A stretch of DNA of 64,000 nucleotides from Bacillota bacterium (lineage in GTDB: Bacteria > Bacillota > Clostridia > Lachnospirales > Lachnospiraceae). Location of the stretch: the NCBI GenBank assembly GCA_023436225.1, contig JAEZKA010000065.1:62001-126000 (forward strand). Reading direction: 5' to 3'. Within the stretch, counting starts at the first letter, position 1; every line of letters starts with the position of its first letter. The notes under the pieces are model-generated. The model made no database searches and was not told the origin of the DNA. It worked only from the letters and a program-made list of their open reading frames with translations. Made by a program: the position numbers and the translations under genes. Shown here piece after piece: positions 1-8,482 of this stretch.

Positions 1-308
1 ATCATTTCAATATGGCTACGTGTTAAGGTCTCTTTCACAACTAATGCATGGCTGCATCCCCAGATACTGATCTGCTCACCAGTAACGTATTGAAGCTCCT
101 GATTCGTATATCTTTGCTGAATCTTAGTCTGCTGAAGCATAATCCAGGAAAGCTTCCGATCAACAAAATGAGATATCTCCTCTTCACTCATTTTTACCGG
201 TGCCGATATATGCACTCTTCCATCAGGAGGTAATATCCTCAAATACATGTTTTTAATACGCTTCTTTTCCAGTTCAACCGGTAAATTGTTAATCCATAAC
301 CGTTTCAT
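1..308 (-). CDS. YgjP-like metallopeptidase (DUF45), 5' part only
   Basis: Translating the minus strand from the ATG at 308 gives an open frame to the window edge: MKRLWINNLPVELEKKRIKN, then a segment with LRILPPDGRVHISAP and a stretch rich in charged residues. This is the usual N-terminal part of DUF45/YgjP-like proteins, a family of predicted zinc proteases whose HEXXH motif lies further on, here outside the window. The role of the family is largely unknown. The start lies 8 nt after the stop of the NYN gene, so the two are probably co-transcribed. The family call rests on the N-terminus only. Confidence 0.7.
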   Translation of the reverse strand, partial: MKRLWINNLPVELEKKRIKNMYLRILPPDGRVHISAPVKMSEEEISHFVDRKLSWIMLQQTKIQQRYTNQELQYVTGEQISIWGCSHALVVKETLTRSHIEM

Positions 309-316
309 GCAGGCTC

Positions 317-1234
317 CTATTTCTTCTTATTTCTCCGTCTTCTTCTGGTCGTTGTTGCTTTTCCTTCCTGTGCCTTAACGATCACTTTATTCTCCTTATC
401 GGCCCTTAGTCTTACCCACATGGAGCTACCATCGGAAATAATATCAAGAAAATCAAATTTCTTAAGGAATTTCGAAAGCTTCGTATCTCCATAATTACGA
501 ACATCAAAATCAGGATAACGCTTAACCAGTCTGCTGCCTAACTCACCCATATTCATCCGCTGACCATCTTCATCCACTTCATTCATCATTTTGAGGATTG
601 CTGCTTTAATCACGCTGATGTCAGTCATATTCTTACCGGCTTCTAAGCTTTCTGTGCTTGCAATCGACTTGATCGCTTTTCCGTTCTCTGACTCAGTTTC
701 TTTATCTTTCTTGCTTTCCGGCTTTCCGTTCTTTTCGACATCAATTACTGCTCCAGGCTTATTACGACTTTCCTCAAGCTCCATACTCTTCTTTTCTGTT
801 TCGGCCAATACATCAAGATATTTAAACTGATTACAAGCAGCGATAAAGGGCTTTGGTGTTTTCCTTTCTCCCATACCGACAACCAGCATACCTGATTCTC
901 GCAATCTGGATGCCAGCTTCGTAAAATCACTGTCACTGGATACAATCGAAAATCCTTCCACATTACCGGAATAAAGAATATCCATTGCATCAATGATCAT
1001 GGCAGAATCAGTGGCATTCTTACCGACTGTATAACCATACTGCTGAACCGGTGTGACCGAATTCTCGAGAAGAACATCCTTCCAGGATACTGAGCTTGGC
1101 TTTGTCCAATCTCCATAAATTCTTTTGTAGGTTGCAACCCCGTAACTGGATATCTCATCTAAGATATACTTGATATATTTTGCTGACACATTATCCGCAT
1201 CAATTAATACTGCAAATCTTTTCTCTCCTAACAT
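317..1234 (-). CDS. NYN-domain protein with C-terminal OST-HTH/LOTUS-like domain
   Basis: Predicted RNA-processing or RNA-binding protein of 305 residues. Residues 1-145 look like a NYN (PIN-like) nuclease domain: acidic motifs at D12/D14 (LIDADN), D76 (NATDSAM) and D101/D103 (SSDSDF) are the expected metal-binding positions. A charged low-complexity linker (about 150-200, many K/E) follows. Residues about 205-275 resemble an OST-HTH/LOTUS domain, and the tail is very basic (RRRRRNKKK), which suits nucleic acid binding. NYN-LOTUS proteins are known in bacteria, but their targets are mostly undefined. Start ATG is preceded by GGAGGAGAAG. It lies just upstream of the DUF45 protease. Confidence 0.85.
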   Translation of the reverse strand: MLGEKRFAVLIDADNVSAKYIKYILDEISSYGVATYKRIYGDWTKPSSVSWKDVLLENSVTPVQQYGYTVGKNATDSAMIIDAMDILYSGNVEGFSIVSSDSDFTKLASRLRESGMLVVGMGERKTPKPFIAACNQFKYLDVLAETEKKSMELEESRNKPGAVIDVEKNGKPESKKDKETESENGKAIKSIASTESLEAGKNMTDISVIKAAILKMMNEVDEDGQRMNMGELGSRLVKRYPDFDVRNYGDTKLSKFLKKFDFLDIISDGSSMWVRLRADKENKVIVKAQEGKATTTRRRRRNKKK

Positions 1235-1367
1235 TCTTCTCCTCCATGCAATTCTACTGTTATCTTATTGTAACCCGAATAAAGTTATCTGTAAACCTTG
1301 TTTCATCTCACAATTTTCTGATTAATTACCATATATCTGGTAATACTGCAATCAAGGAGGTGTATTT

Positions 1368-1730
1368 ATGCTTTTATTTATTAAGGATTATCATATTTCG
1401 ATATTGAAAAAGAAGTATATCATGCTCTATGCACTTAATGTGATTGACATTGTATTTACCATTCTTCTACTTAGGACAGGCTACTTCAGAGAAGTGAATT
1501 TGTTTATGATAAAAGCTGTAGAGAATCCCATGATTTGCTTACTTCTTAAGGTAGTACTTCCAGCGATATTACTTGGATATGTATATCAGCTGACGAAATC
1601 CGGCGAAGAGGAACAGCGTAGGGTATCCAACATAGCAGTGAATATATCCTTGTCCATCTATATGCTGGTGAATTTATCCCACCTGGTATGGTCTGCCATG
1701 CTTCCATTTCTAATTATTGGAAATGGCTAA
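1368..1730 (+). CDS. Small membrane protein, DUF5658-like
   Basis: 120 residues with about three hydrophobic segments (roughly 18-38, 52-75 and 92-117). The N-terminal pattern LNVIDIVFTILLLRTGYFREVN is what I associate with DUF5658 membrane proteins; the function of that family is unknown. A strong ribosome binding site (AAGGAGGTG, about 1353-1361) precedes the ATG. It stands alone on the plus strand, convergent with the HAD phosphatase gene, with a long hairpin between them. Confidence 0.75.
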   Translation: MLLFIKDYHISILKKKYIMLYALNVIDIVFTILLLRTGYFREVNLFMIKAVENPMICLLLKVVLPAILLGYVYQLTKSGEEEQRRVSNIAVNISLSIYMLVNLSHLVWSAMLPFLIIGNG

Positions 1731-1739
1731 CTCTGCATA

Positions 1740-1790
1740 GGAAGCCTCCAACCAGAAGTAACGATCCGATTCCTTTGGTTGGAAGCTTCC
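1740..1790. terminator. Hairpin between convergent genes
   Basis: Arms at 1740-1754 and 1776-1790 (GGAAGCCTCCAACCA against TGGTTGGAAGCTTCC) pair over 15 bp with one mismatch. There is no clear T-run on either side, but the position between two converging genes suggests a bidirectional terminator. Confidence 0.55.
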
Positions 1791-1834
1791 CATCAAATTC
1801 CCAAGGCTTTAAAGTCTTTAAGAGCAATTATTTC

Positions 1835-2557
1835 TTAAATCGTATTTTGATCAGGCAACGCCTTAATAAAGGAAAGCAAGGCATCAAAATCTCCTTGCTG
1901 ATATCCAGTGATGTCTTCCTCCTCCGGGCAAATCAGACAGTCTGTGAGTAGAAAGGTATCCATCCCTAATTCTGCAGCACACATATCCTCTATTACATCA
2001 TTTCCTATCATGATACATTCCCCTGCCTCTTTTCCTAGGGTCTTTAGAACCTCTTCATAATACTCCAGTTTGGGTTTACAATAAGTACTGGTCTCATAGG
2101 TCGTAATCAAATCAAAATCTTCGGGAGTAAGTCCTGCCCAGCTAAGACGTGTATGGGTTGCTATCTGAGGGAATAATGGATTAGTGGCCAGACCTATGGT
2201 ATATCCCTTCTCCTTTAAAATCCGGATACATTCCTTGGCATGAGGATGCGTCATGGTTGTGCTCCTTGCCTGAGCAAATTCATTTCGATAAAATTCATCA
2301 AATAACGGCTCAAGCTGTAAGACTCTCTCACCCATTACAGATTGGAATACCTTCCAAAAACGCTGTTGGTTAGTCATCGTTCCGTCATTCTCAATCATTG
2401 CCTTTGTTCCTACCCATACGGCCTTCATCAATTCCTTTGGCTCATAGCCATGGGGTACAAACTTAACTGCCAATGCTTTAAAATAAGTATCTAGGAATAG
2501 CTCTTGGCTAGGCATCGGTAACAGAGTTCCGTCCAAATCAAAAATACAGGTGTTCAT
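1835..2557 (-). CDS. HAD-superfamily hydrolase (phosphatase-like)
   Basis: 240 residues. Motif I is FDLDGTLL with nucleophile D7 and acid/base D9. Motif II is in LATNPLFPQ, the motif III lysine lies in CKPKLEYYEE, and motif IV is IGNDVIEDMCAAELG. The helical cap between about 18 and 115 makes it a subclass I HAD enzyme. Substrate cannot be told from sequence; small phosphorylated metabolites are typical. ATG preceded by GAAAGGAAAG. It is monocistronic as far as can be seen, convergent with the DUF5658-like gene. Confidence 0.85.
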   Translation of the reverse strand: MNTCIFDLDGTLLPMPSQELFLDTYFKALAVKFVPHGYEPKELMKAVWVGTKAMIENDGTMTNQQRFWKVFQSVMGERVLQLEPLFDEFYRNEFAQARSTTMTHPHAKECIRILKEKGYTIGLATNPLFPQIATHTRLSWAGLTPEDFDLITTYETSTYCKPKLEYYEEVLKTLGKEAGECIMIGNDVIEDMCAAELGMDTFLLTDCLICPEEEDITGYQQGDFDALLSFIKALPDQNTI

Positions 2558-2773
2558 ATGTTCTTTCCTTTCAAAGTAAACGATGGCTCATACTTAAATG
2601 CCAATCATTGGTATCTACTATTATTTCCAGTAATATCTTTTCATACTAACAAATCGACTCCAGAAATTCAATCCCTTTCGATGAATATTCGTTCTGTTAT
2701 TAAATACGATTAAACTTTATAAAATCAATAAGTTGTATTCGCTATTGAATCAAGCTTTTCTTTAGTTCTATAT

Positions 2774-4030
2774 TTATAGATAAAAATATAGTGATTGAAT
2801 CAGGTAATCCTGTCCTTGCATAACAGAACATTTCAATAGATGCTTTTTTAGGGTATGGATGGAACCTGAACCCTTGATATAATCAGCCAATAGCTTTTCA
2901 TAACGCCTCTTATCAGCGGCTGCACAATTCTGATTCAGATATCCCCATATGCTCTGGGCTGCATTTATCTCAGCACCAGTATACTCAGGTAAGCGAATCG
3001 TGTTTTCGATCATCTCATAGAATTCCTTTGCCACACCTGCTTCCTTCTCCTTAAGCAGTTCTCTGATAGCTTGATAAGCTTTAGCATCCTTACTTAGTAC
3101 ATAATACTGATACCTTGCCCATTCTGTCTCCAGCTTTTTGGAAGGTGAATGCTCGACTACAACATATATGCACTTGATGGCAGAGAGATTTTTATCCTTA
3201 ACCTCCAGCATGATATCCGGTACAGTATCTCCTAGCTGCTGATAATATTCCATAAATGGTTGTATAAAGATCGTATCCGAATGACTTCCGGGTGGTGCCA
3301 GCTCCTTCTGCTGAGAATAGTGCATCTTCTGTCTTCCATCCTCCTGCTTCCAGGTTCTATTGCATCGGCTAATCCATTCCAGGTCCGTGAGCCTTTCCAC
3401 CGGCGGATTAATTCTATGGTGAAGATTGTCGAAGACGACAGGAGCTCCACAAGCTTTTGATATCTCCAATACTTCGTTGATGTTAAAGCATCTCTCATCA
3501 TTTTCAATCACCAGTCTCTTCTTTACTTCCTCAGGCAACCGGGCATATTCATTAATAAAGTTATTTGCTGCGGATATTTTATTACCATAAACTCCTCCAA
3601 TGTGAAGAACCAGCTTATTCGTTCGATCTACACCTAGAGTATCTAACACCTTTGCATGATATACCAGCTCCTGCACCGATCTTGCTACGACTCCCGGATC
3701 ATTGGAATTAATGACAGTATACTGACCGGGGTGCATCGACACTCGAAGCCCTGCCTTCTTGATCTTGTCTCCTAGCACATCAAAATAATCCCGGTAGTCC
3801 TTCCACCAGGTAATCTGATTAATCGGGTGAGATCCAAAGGGGATCAGGTCAGAGCTGATACGAAACAGCCGGATTCCATGATTGATATTATAATCCAATA
3901 TCACCTCCAGCGCAGCGAGATTCTTAAGTATGAGAGCGCGAATATGCTCCTGTGTTGCTTTTTTCATCGTACATGTGGAAATAGTAGTTCCAGGAACACC
4001 GATTGTTAAGCATGCATAGCCAATAGCCAT
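2774..4030 (-). CDS. uvsE: UV DNA damage endonuclease UvsE/UVDE
   Basis: TIM-barrel endonuclease that nicks DNA 5' to UV photoproducts, starting an excision repair route independent of UvrABC. N-terminal GYACLTIGVP, the metal-site segments MHPGQYTVINS, LHIGGVYGNK, IENDERCFN and VFDNLHHRINP are all characteristic and intact. At 418 residues it is longer than the usual 300-odd, with about 100 extra C-terminal residues ending CSVMQGQDYLIQSLYFYL; such extensions occur in some clostridial homologues. Start ATG follows GGAGGAG. plsY begins 16 nt beyond the uvsE start on the same strand, so uvsE may be read from a plsY promoter. Confidence 0.92.
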   Translation of the reverse strand: MAIGYACLTIGVPGTTISTCTMKKATQEHIRALILKNLAALEVILDYNINHGIRLFRISSDLIPFGSHPINQITWWKDYRDYFDVLGDKIKKAGLRVSMHPGQYTVINSNDPGVVARSVQELVYHAKVLDTLGVDRTNKLVLHIGGVYGNKISAANNFINEYARLPEEVKKRLVIENDERCFNINEVLEISKACGAPVVFDNLHHRINPPVERLTDLEWISRCNRTWKQEDGRQKMHYSQQKELAPPGSHSDTIFIQPFMEYYQQLGDTVPDIMLEVKDKNLSAIKCIYVVVEHSPSKKLETEWARYQYYVLSKDAKAYQAIRELLKEKEAGVAKEFYEMIENTIRLPEYTGAEINAAQSIWGYLNQNCAAADKRRYEKLLADYIKGSGSIHTLKKHLLKCSVMQGQDYLIQSLYFYL

Positions 4031-4046
4031 AATCTCCTCCTATATC

Positions 4047-4628
4047 TTAATGATATGCTTTCTCCTTTAGGTATTCCTTCACATTGCTTCGGCAGGCATA
4101 AATGATTAATATTGAGTAAGCCGTTGAAAACAGTACAACAATCATAGGATAATCGGTCAAAAACAGCTCCAACGGAAACAAGAGAAATGCATAGAGGGCG
4201 GCAATCGTATACCTGCGGACAAAGGGATAAAATACTAGGCAGGTGAAAAATAGTATTAATACCATGTACGGTTGGTACGCAAGGAGTGCCCCAAATATCG
4301 TTGACATGCCCTTACCACCTTGAAAATGCAGTTGTACCGGAAAGATATGTCCAAGTAATACTGCCAAAATGCAGAGTAACATACCAAGCTGTCCTAAGAC
4401 CAAACCTCTTGCAAGGATTACAACAATTACTCCCTTAAAGGTATCTCCGAGAAAGGTAATCACAAAGCCCTTCTTACCAGCTATACGGCTTACATTCATT
4501 GCTCCGGTAACATTGGTGCCTACATCCCTTATATCCTTCTTATATAACCGTCTCGTATAGTAGTAGCCTGTATTAAAGCATCCCAGACCGAAGCTAACCA
4601 GTACCGCTATTATTATTTTAATGATCAT
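4047..4628 (-). CDS. plsY: Glycerol-3-phosphate acyltransferase PlsY
   Basis: Membrane enzyme that transfers the acyl group from acyl-phosphate to glycerol-3-phosphate, the first step of phospholipid synthesis. 193 residues with about five to six hydrophobic segments. Conserved loops: DVGTNVTGAMNVSRIAGKKG (the family has GSGNxGATN here, so this is a variant form) and LGHIFPVQLHFQGGKGMST. I chose the ATG at 4628 because GGAGGT lies 6 nt upstream; an earlier in-frame start at 4682 has no such site. The altered first loop suggests the second, divergent PlsY-like paralogue found in many Clostridia; a canonical copy may exist elsewhere. Confidence 0.85.
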   Translation of the reverse strand: MIIKIIIAVLVSFGLGCFNTGYYYTRRLYKKDIRDVGTNVTGAMNVSRIAGKKGFVITFLGDTFKGVIVVILARGLVLGQLGMLLCILAVLLGHIFPVQLHFQGGKGMSTIFGALLAYQPYMVLILFFTCLVFYPFVRRYTIAALYAFLLFPLELFLTDYPMIVVLFSTAYSILIIYACRSNVKEYLKEKAYH

Positions 4629-4755
4629 AATAATACCTCCAAAGATTGATCCTATCTCATTCCATCCTTTAAGTATTACCATTTTTAAGATTTTTTGTAT
4701 AAGATTATTTTACTACGTAACGCCAACCCTTTGCAATTCCAATCGATCCATGCAA

Positions 4756-6045
4756 TTATAAAAGTAGCAGTTGCTTCTGCCATTCTCTCTCCGGCTCGTA
4801 TTCTTCCATTGGAATACTTCCTGCCTCCAGCCTAATACTTTTCTTCAGCAGCTGTAGTTCTTCCTCACCAAGCTGTCGATAGAGACTCGGATACTCTTCT
4901 GTATAAAAGCAATCCTCCAAAATCAGAATCAAATCCGCCATACTCCTTACTCTCTCTTTAATCAAGGCTGCTTTATCATTAATAGAGTTCAGATTATTTA
5001 TCTCCTGTATTAATTCTCTCAGCCTCTCATCCTCCATTGGTAAACCGTCTATCAATTCCTCCATTCCTTCCTCCTTTTGATCAGTAGGGATGAAGAAATG
5101 CTCTAAGGTACCAAGCTTGCAATTATTCCAGAGTCTCTCTGTGAGTTCTGCAAGAGCTTCGCATAGATACCTTTTTTCCATATTAGAAAGTGCTAGCTCC
5201 TCAGAAAGCTTTGTTAAGACCTCTTCCATTAAGACTTTTATTGTATCTCTGTCTAGACCGGATAACCTATTTTGAAGCTCTGTAATCTCAGCCTTTAAGA
5301 TCTTTAGCCCTAACACATCTTTACCCAACAGGATGCAGCCGCAAGCATTGATAATAACCAACTCACAGATATTGATCAGCAAGTGCTCTGCTTCCCGGTC
5401 AAAGGAATAAATCAGTAGGTTCACCCGATCCATAGTAAAGCAGCTGATAATTCTGTCTTCGATATCTAAGCAACGTAGGTACCAGGAGGTCATCTCAATG
5501 CCATGATAGTCTACAACCGGAATTAAGAGCGGATAATCAATGCTTCCCGGTATCTCATGTGCTCCGAACTCCATATTGTAATCATGGAAGAAATCAGGAA
5601 GTCCCTGGAACAAAGTATCATGATAAGCAATACTCTTCAGATCTCGATTGTTCTCTTGAAGCTTTTTCAGGAGCATTTGGGCTTCCTTATACATTCGTCC
5701 GACCTCATCCAGACCACGATAAAAAAGAACTGACATCGTCTCCTTCTTTAATAGCTCCAGCTTTGTCTGTATATCGGACTGCGTCTTAAGATAGATACCG
5801 ATTAGATAAGTAATTGACTGTAACAGCTCCTGTGCTTTCTCGATCAGAATCGAGCTGCTCTCACCATTGGTAAAGCGCTCCACCTCCTTCGCCATAAGCT
5901 CCAGTAGGCTATATTGAAGCTTTTCTACCTGCTCTTTCGTTAATAGCTGCTTACTAACCGCCTCCTCCAGCAAGGATTGAAAATAAAATCCCTGATCCAG
6001 AGCATTCTCCTCTATTCCCAAATTACTTGAAGCAAGTGAATTCAT
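4756..6045 (-). CDS. Unknown protein, DUF6179-like
   Basis: 429 residues, mainly helical and rich in Leu, Glu and Lys, with no signal peptide or membrane segment, so probably cytoplasmic. From memory it resembles the DUF6179 family of Lachnospiraceae, which has no known function; this could not be checked. Recognisable segments are IAYHDTLFQGLPDFFHDYN and a histidine/glutamate region HEIPGSIDYPLLIPVVDYHGIEM. GGAGGA precedes the ATG. It lies 12 nt after the DUF6323-like gene, so the two form an operon. Confidence 0.7.
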   Translation of the reverse strand: MNSLASSNLGIEENALDQGFYFQSLLEEAVSKQLLTKEQVEKLQYSLLELMAKEVERFTNGESSSILIEKAQELLQSITYLIGIYLKTQSDIQTKLELLKKETMSVLFYRGLDEVGRMYKEAQMLLKKLQENNRDLKSIAYHDTLFQGLPDFFHDYNMEFGAHEIPGSIDYPLLIPVVDYHGIEMTSWYLRCLDIEDRIISCFTMDRVNLLIYSFDREAEHLLINICELVIINACGCILLGKDVLGLKILKAEITELQNRLSGLDRDTIKVLMEEVLTKLSEELALSNMEKRYLCEALAELTERLWNNCKLGTLEHFFIPTDQKEEGMEELIDGLPMEDERLRELIQEINNLNSINDKAALIKERVRSMADLILILEDCFYTEEYPSLYRQLGEEELQLLKKSIRLEAGSIPMEEYEPEREWQKQLLLL

Positions 6046-6057
6046 AATAATCCTCCT

Positions 6058-6561
6058 TTATTCCATCTCATCCCAATCCAGAAATTCGGTATAATCATCC
6101 TCATAACCATTCAAATATTGATACTCCTTTGTACCATATCGAATATCACGACAATAATTCTCAAGCATAGTCGTCTGCAAAAACTCGACATCCCCATGAC
6201 ATATCTCCTCGAAATACAGCTTCATGATTTTAATCAGTTCATCATCCGTTAGTTCCTCCGTAGATTCTGTTTTAAAATAGTAAAAGCATTCCTGGAGCTC
6301 TATCAAAATATCTACGTAATCCTGCTGATTTATATAAGCGGAATCTGCAAACTCCATCACGATCTTTTGTATGACACCACCTCCAAATTCGATTCGACCT
6401 GTTGACCTAAGTACCTCCTTCCGGTTTTCAACAAGCTGCTGTATCTCCTGATCTGAAAGTTGTAAACAAAAACGGGAGGTATAATCGTTGCATTCGTGAA
6501 GCACTGCTGTGGTCTGCTGACTTAAAAGCATTGCAGGTAAAAATAATGATTGACTATCCAT
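6058..6561 (-). CDS. Unknown protein, DUF6323-like
   Basis: 167 residues beginning MDSQSLFLPAML, acidic (many D/E at the C-terminus), cytoplasmic. It resembles what I recall as DUF6323, a family I associate with DUF6179. Function unknown. The ATG at 6561 is chosen because GGAAGGAAAG lies directly upstream; the longer frame to 6654 has no ribosome binding site and would run over a promoter. First gene of a two-gene operon with the DUF6179-like gene. Confidence 0.7.
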   Translation of the reverse strand: MDSQSLFLPAMLLSQQTTAVLHECNDYTSRFCLQLSDQEIQQLVENRKEVLRSTGRIEFGGGVIQKIVMEFADSAYINQQDYVDILIELQECFYYFKTESTEELTDDELIKIMKLYFEEICHGDVEFLQTTMLENYCRDIRYGTKEYQYLNGYEDDYTEFLDWDEME

Positions 6562-6600
6562 AAGCTTTCCTTCCTTTCTGAAAATATTTAAAAAAGGGGG

Positions 6601-6629
6601 TTGACATATCCATATGTTTGTGCTATGAT
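6601..6629 (+). promoter_or_regulatory. Consensus sigma-A promoter pointing away from the DUF6323-like gene
   Basis: TTGACA at 6601-6606, a 17-nt spacer, and TATGAT at 6624-6629. This is a near-perfect housekeeping promoter on the plus strand, in a stretch where no plus-strand gene of normal size follows. It is divergent from the operon at 6561. Confidence 0.65.
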
Positions 6630-6635
6630 TATCTT

Positions 6636-6777
6636 GGAAATTTATATTTAACACATGTATATTACTGTCAATTAATTATTATATGTCAATATAGCAATAA
6701 AGTCAATCATAAATGGAATCGAAAAATTCAGGTTTATTTTACCATAAATCCCATACTTTCTAGGTAGGGATTTTTTT
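6636..6777 (+). ncRNA. Candidate small RNA between a consensus promoter and a terminator
   Basis: Transcription from the 6601-6629 promoter would start near 6636. About 110 nt on, a hairpin (6746-6752 against 6767-6773, AAATCCC/GGGATTT) is followed by seven T. The predicted product is about 140 nt and very A/U rich. Only tiny frames lie inside it; the longest, from ATG at 6713, has 16 codons, ends in the terminator and lacks a ribosome binding site. I do not recognise a known RNA family. Confidence 0.4.
6746..6777 (+). terminator. Rho-independent terminator of the candidate small RNA
   Basis: 7-bp stem AAATCCC/GGGATTT with a 14-nt loop, then TTTTTTT. The plus-strand T-run gives the orientation. 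Confidence 0.5.
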
Positions 6778-6834
6778 GTTGAGAAAAAGGGTTAGCGTCC
6801 ATAAAAGCTGGACTGTTTGTCATACCAATAACTT

Positions 6835-6909
6835 AAAAAAATAGCGTGTGATTATGATCCAACCGAGTGAGCGTATGTCTCAATTGGATTATAATCACAC
6901 GTTATTTTT
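6835..6909. repeat. Long inverted repeat
   Basis: Arms at about 6835-6862 and 6884-6909 pair over some 25 bp (AATAGCGTGTGATTATGATCC against GGATTATAATCACACGTTATT) around a 21-nt loop. It is A/T-flanked on both sides and could act as a terminator in either direction. A second hairpin lies 30 nt further on. Confidence 0.6.
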
Positions 6910-6938
6910 AGGTAAACCTGGGTGTAATATACCTTTCT

Positions 6939-6984
6939 AACGAAAAAGGCGCCGCACATATTTGATATGCCCCCTTTTTCGTTT
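6939..6984 (-). terminator. Terminator after the 118-residue gene
   Basis: AACGAAAAAGG (6939-6949) and its complement at the 6974-6984 side form the stem, with an inner GCATAT/ATATGT pairing. On the minus strand the 3' arm carries CCTTTTTCG. It sits 5 nt after the stop codon of the gene that ends at 6989. Confidence 0.6.
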
Positions 6985-6988
6985 CAAA

Positions 6989-7345
6989 CTATGACTCATA
7001 GATTACTTTCTCATCCTCTGAATTCAAATTCAATGTTACATAATAAGAGGTAATAGCAGAGATCCGGATTACGATCTTTCCCTTTACGTCAGAACGATAC
7101 TTATGTTTTAATTGCTTAAAAGCATCGTAAAAATTCTCATCTACGGTCACATCCACCCCATGATTGAAATCAATCTTTACAAAGAAATCCTCCTTTACCA
7201 CCTTCGGTTTTTGATGCTTTTGACCAACTGGATAAAGCAAACGTCTCATAAGGCTATCCGTTAATAAAAGCTCCTTAGCAATTACAGTCTTATTAAGGAT
7301 TAAATATCCCCCGGCAATCACATATTGCATCGTCAATTCAATCAC
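6989..7345 (-). CDS. Unknown 118-residue protein in the MoxR/VWA operon
   Basis: Soluble, mixed alpha/beta, no recognised family. Its GTG at 7345 overlaps the TGA of the VWA gene by 4 nt (GTGA). An ATG at 7330 is an alternative start, with GAGGTGA about 11 nt before it. Either way translation looks coupled to the VWA gene, which suggests a role with the MoxR-VWA pair, perhaps as a substrate or adaptor. The coding call is supported by the tight coupling and the following terminator. Confidence 0.7.
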   Translation of the reverse strand: MIELTMQYVIAGGYLILNKTVIAKELLLTDSLMRRLLYPVGQKHQKPKVVKEDFFVKIDFNHGVDVTVDENFYDAFKQLKHKYRSDVKGKIVIRISAITSYYVTLNLNSEDEKVIYES

Positions 7346-8472
7346 CTCTCAAAATTAAGGAAATACCCAAAATCAGCCGGTTTCTTTCCATTTCTGGTAA
7401 GCACCCACAAGGTATTCTGATTTACGCTATCCGGGGCCTCTCCATCACCGTCAGTAAAAATAATCACCAATGGAATCTTCTGTTCATCCGCCAATTTAAA
7501 GATTGGGCGAAAATCCGTTCCTCCACGTTTTACCCTCTTGTCTGCCACAACGAAAGTGCTGAGAGGTATCGGTGCGCTACATTCGGTATCGAATCTGGTT
7601 ACCAGCATATTTGTTCCTGTAATCTTATTAATCTCCTGAAGCTCCTGATAGAAATCTTTAACCAAAGCATCGGATATAGAACCGCTCTCATCAATAGCTA
7701 TCAGTGCGTTTACTCCGATAGAACGTTTTGTTCCCGGTAATTCTTCATATCTCCTCGACTGACGCTTATAGGATTTGCGAATTATCATCTTCCCTCTGCC
7801 TGTAACAAAACGTTTCAGGATTACTCTCCAGTCAATGTAATAATCCTGGTAGACTGCCTCAATTTGTTCATCCATATCTCCCAACATCTCAGTATCAAAT
7901 TTAGAATCCGACAAAGCCTGTGCCAGGTTACTTTTAAGTGCATCTACTTCTGCTTTAGAAGCTGTCTCCTCTGATATCTTCTGTACCTTTAGAACACTCT
8001 CACCCAAGGAGATTAGTAAGCTGTCTCCCTCCATGTACGTAAGACCGTTTAGTTCCTCTAACTCTGCAATTTTATCATAATAATATTCCGCACCTTGTTC
8101 TCGTTCCAGCCTAAGCTTAAGCTTATCACATATCTTAACAACGGTTACCGCATCTGGCTCCAAGTAATCACTGGGCAGTATTTCGTTAACTGCCATATCA
8201 CAGGCAATAGACCAGGGTATCATCTGACGGTTCCCCCTTCGATATTGATGCAGAAGAATTACATGCAGCAGCTCGTGTAATACAACACCCTGCTTATGCT
8301 CTAGAGTCAATTGTTCAAACCAGGCTGGATTATAATAGATGATAAGCTTTGGAAGTGAAGCCATCTTGATGGATTTAATGTTATCCGTTGCCATTGTCTG
8401 AACAGAAGCTGCCACAAAACCATAGAGAGGCTGCTCAATTAACAACTTTAGTATGACATCCTTCATATTCAT
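7342..8472 (-). CDS. VWA-like protein with N-terminal metallopeptidase-like domain (DUF2201 type)
   Basis: 376 residues. The N-terminal half has a zinc-protease-like motif HELLHVILLH. The C-terminal part is a VWA-like fold with a MIDAS-type sequence AIDESGSIS followed by VTRFDTEC, GGTDFRPIF and IIFTDGDGEAP. Proteins with this pairing (DUF2201 and VWA) are partners of MoxR-type AAA+ ATPases, analogous to ViaA with RavA. The ATG at 8472 is chosen because AGAGGTG precedes it; an in-frame start at 8493 would overlap the AAA gene. Probably cytoplasmic. Confidence 0.85.
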   Translation of the reverse strand: MNMKDVILKLLIEQPLYGFVAASVQTMATDNIKSIKMASLPKLIIYYNPAWFEQLTLEHKQGVVLHELLHVILLHQYRRGNRQMIPWSIACDMAVNEILPSDYLEPDAVTVVKICDKLKLRLEREQGAEYYYDKIAELEELNGLTYMEGDSLLISLGESVLKVQKISEETASKAEVDALKSNLAQALSDSKFDTEMLGDMDEQIEAVYQDYYIDWRVILKRFVTGRGKMIIRKSYKRQSRRYEELPGTKRSIGVNALIAIDESGSISDALVKDFYQELQEINKITGTNMLVTRFDTECSAPIPLSTFVVADKRVKRGGTDFRPIFKLADEQKIPLVIIFTDGDGEAPDSVNQNTLWVLTRNGKKPADFGYFLNFER

Positions 8473-8482
8473 AGCAACACCT

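Noticed and set aside
4629..4682. 18-residue N-terminal extension of PlsY
   Set aside because: GGAGGT lies inside the extension and fits the ATG at 4628.
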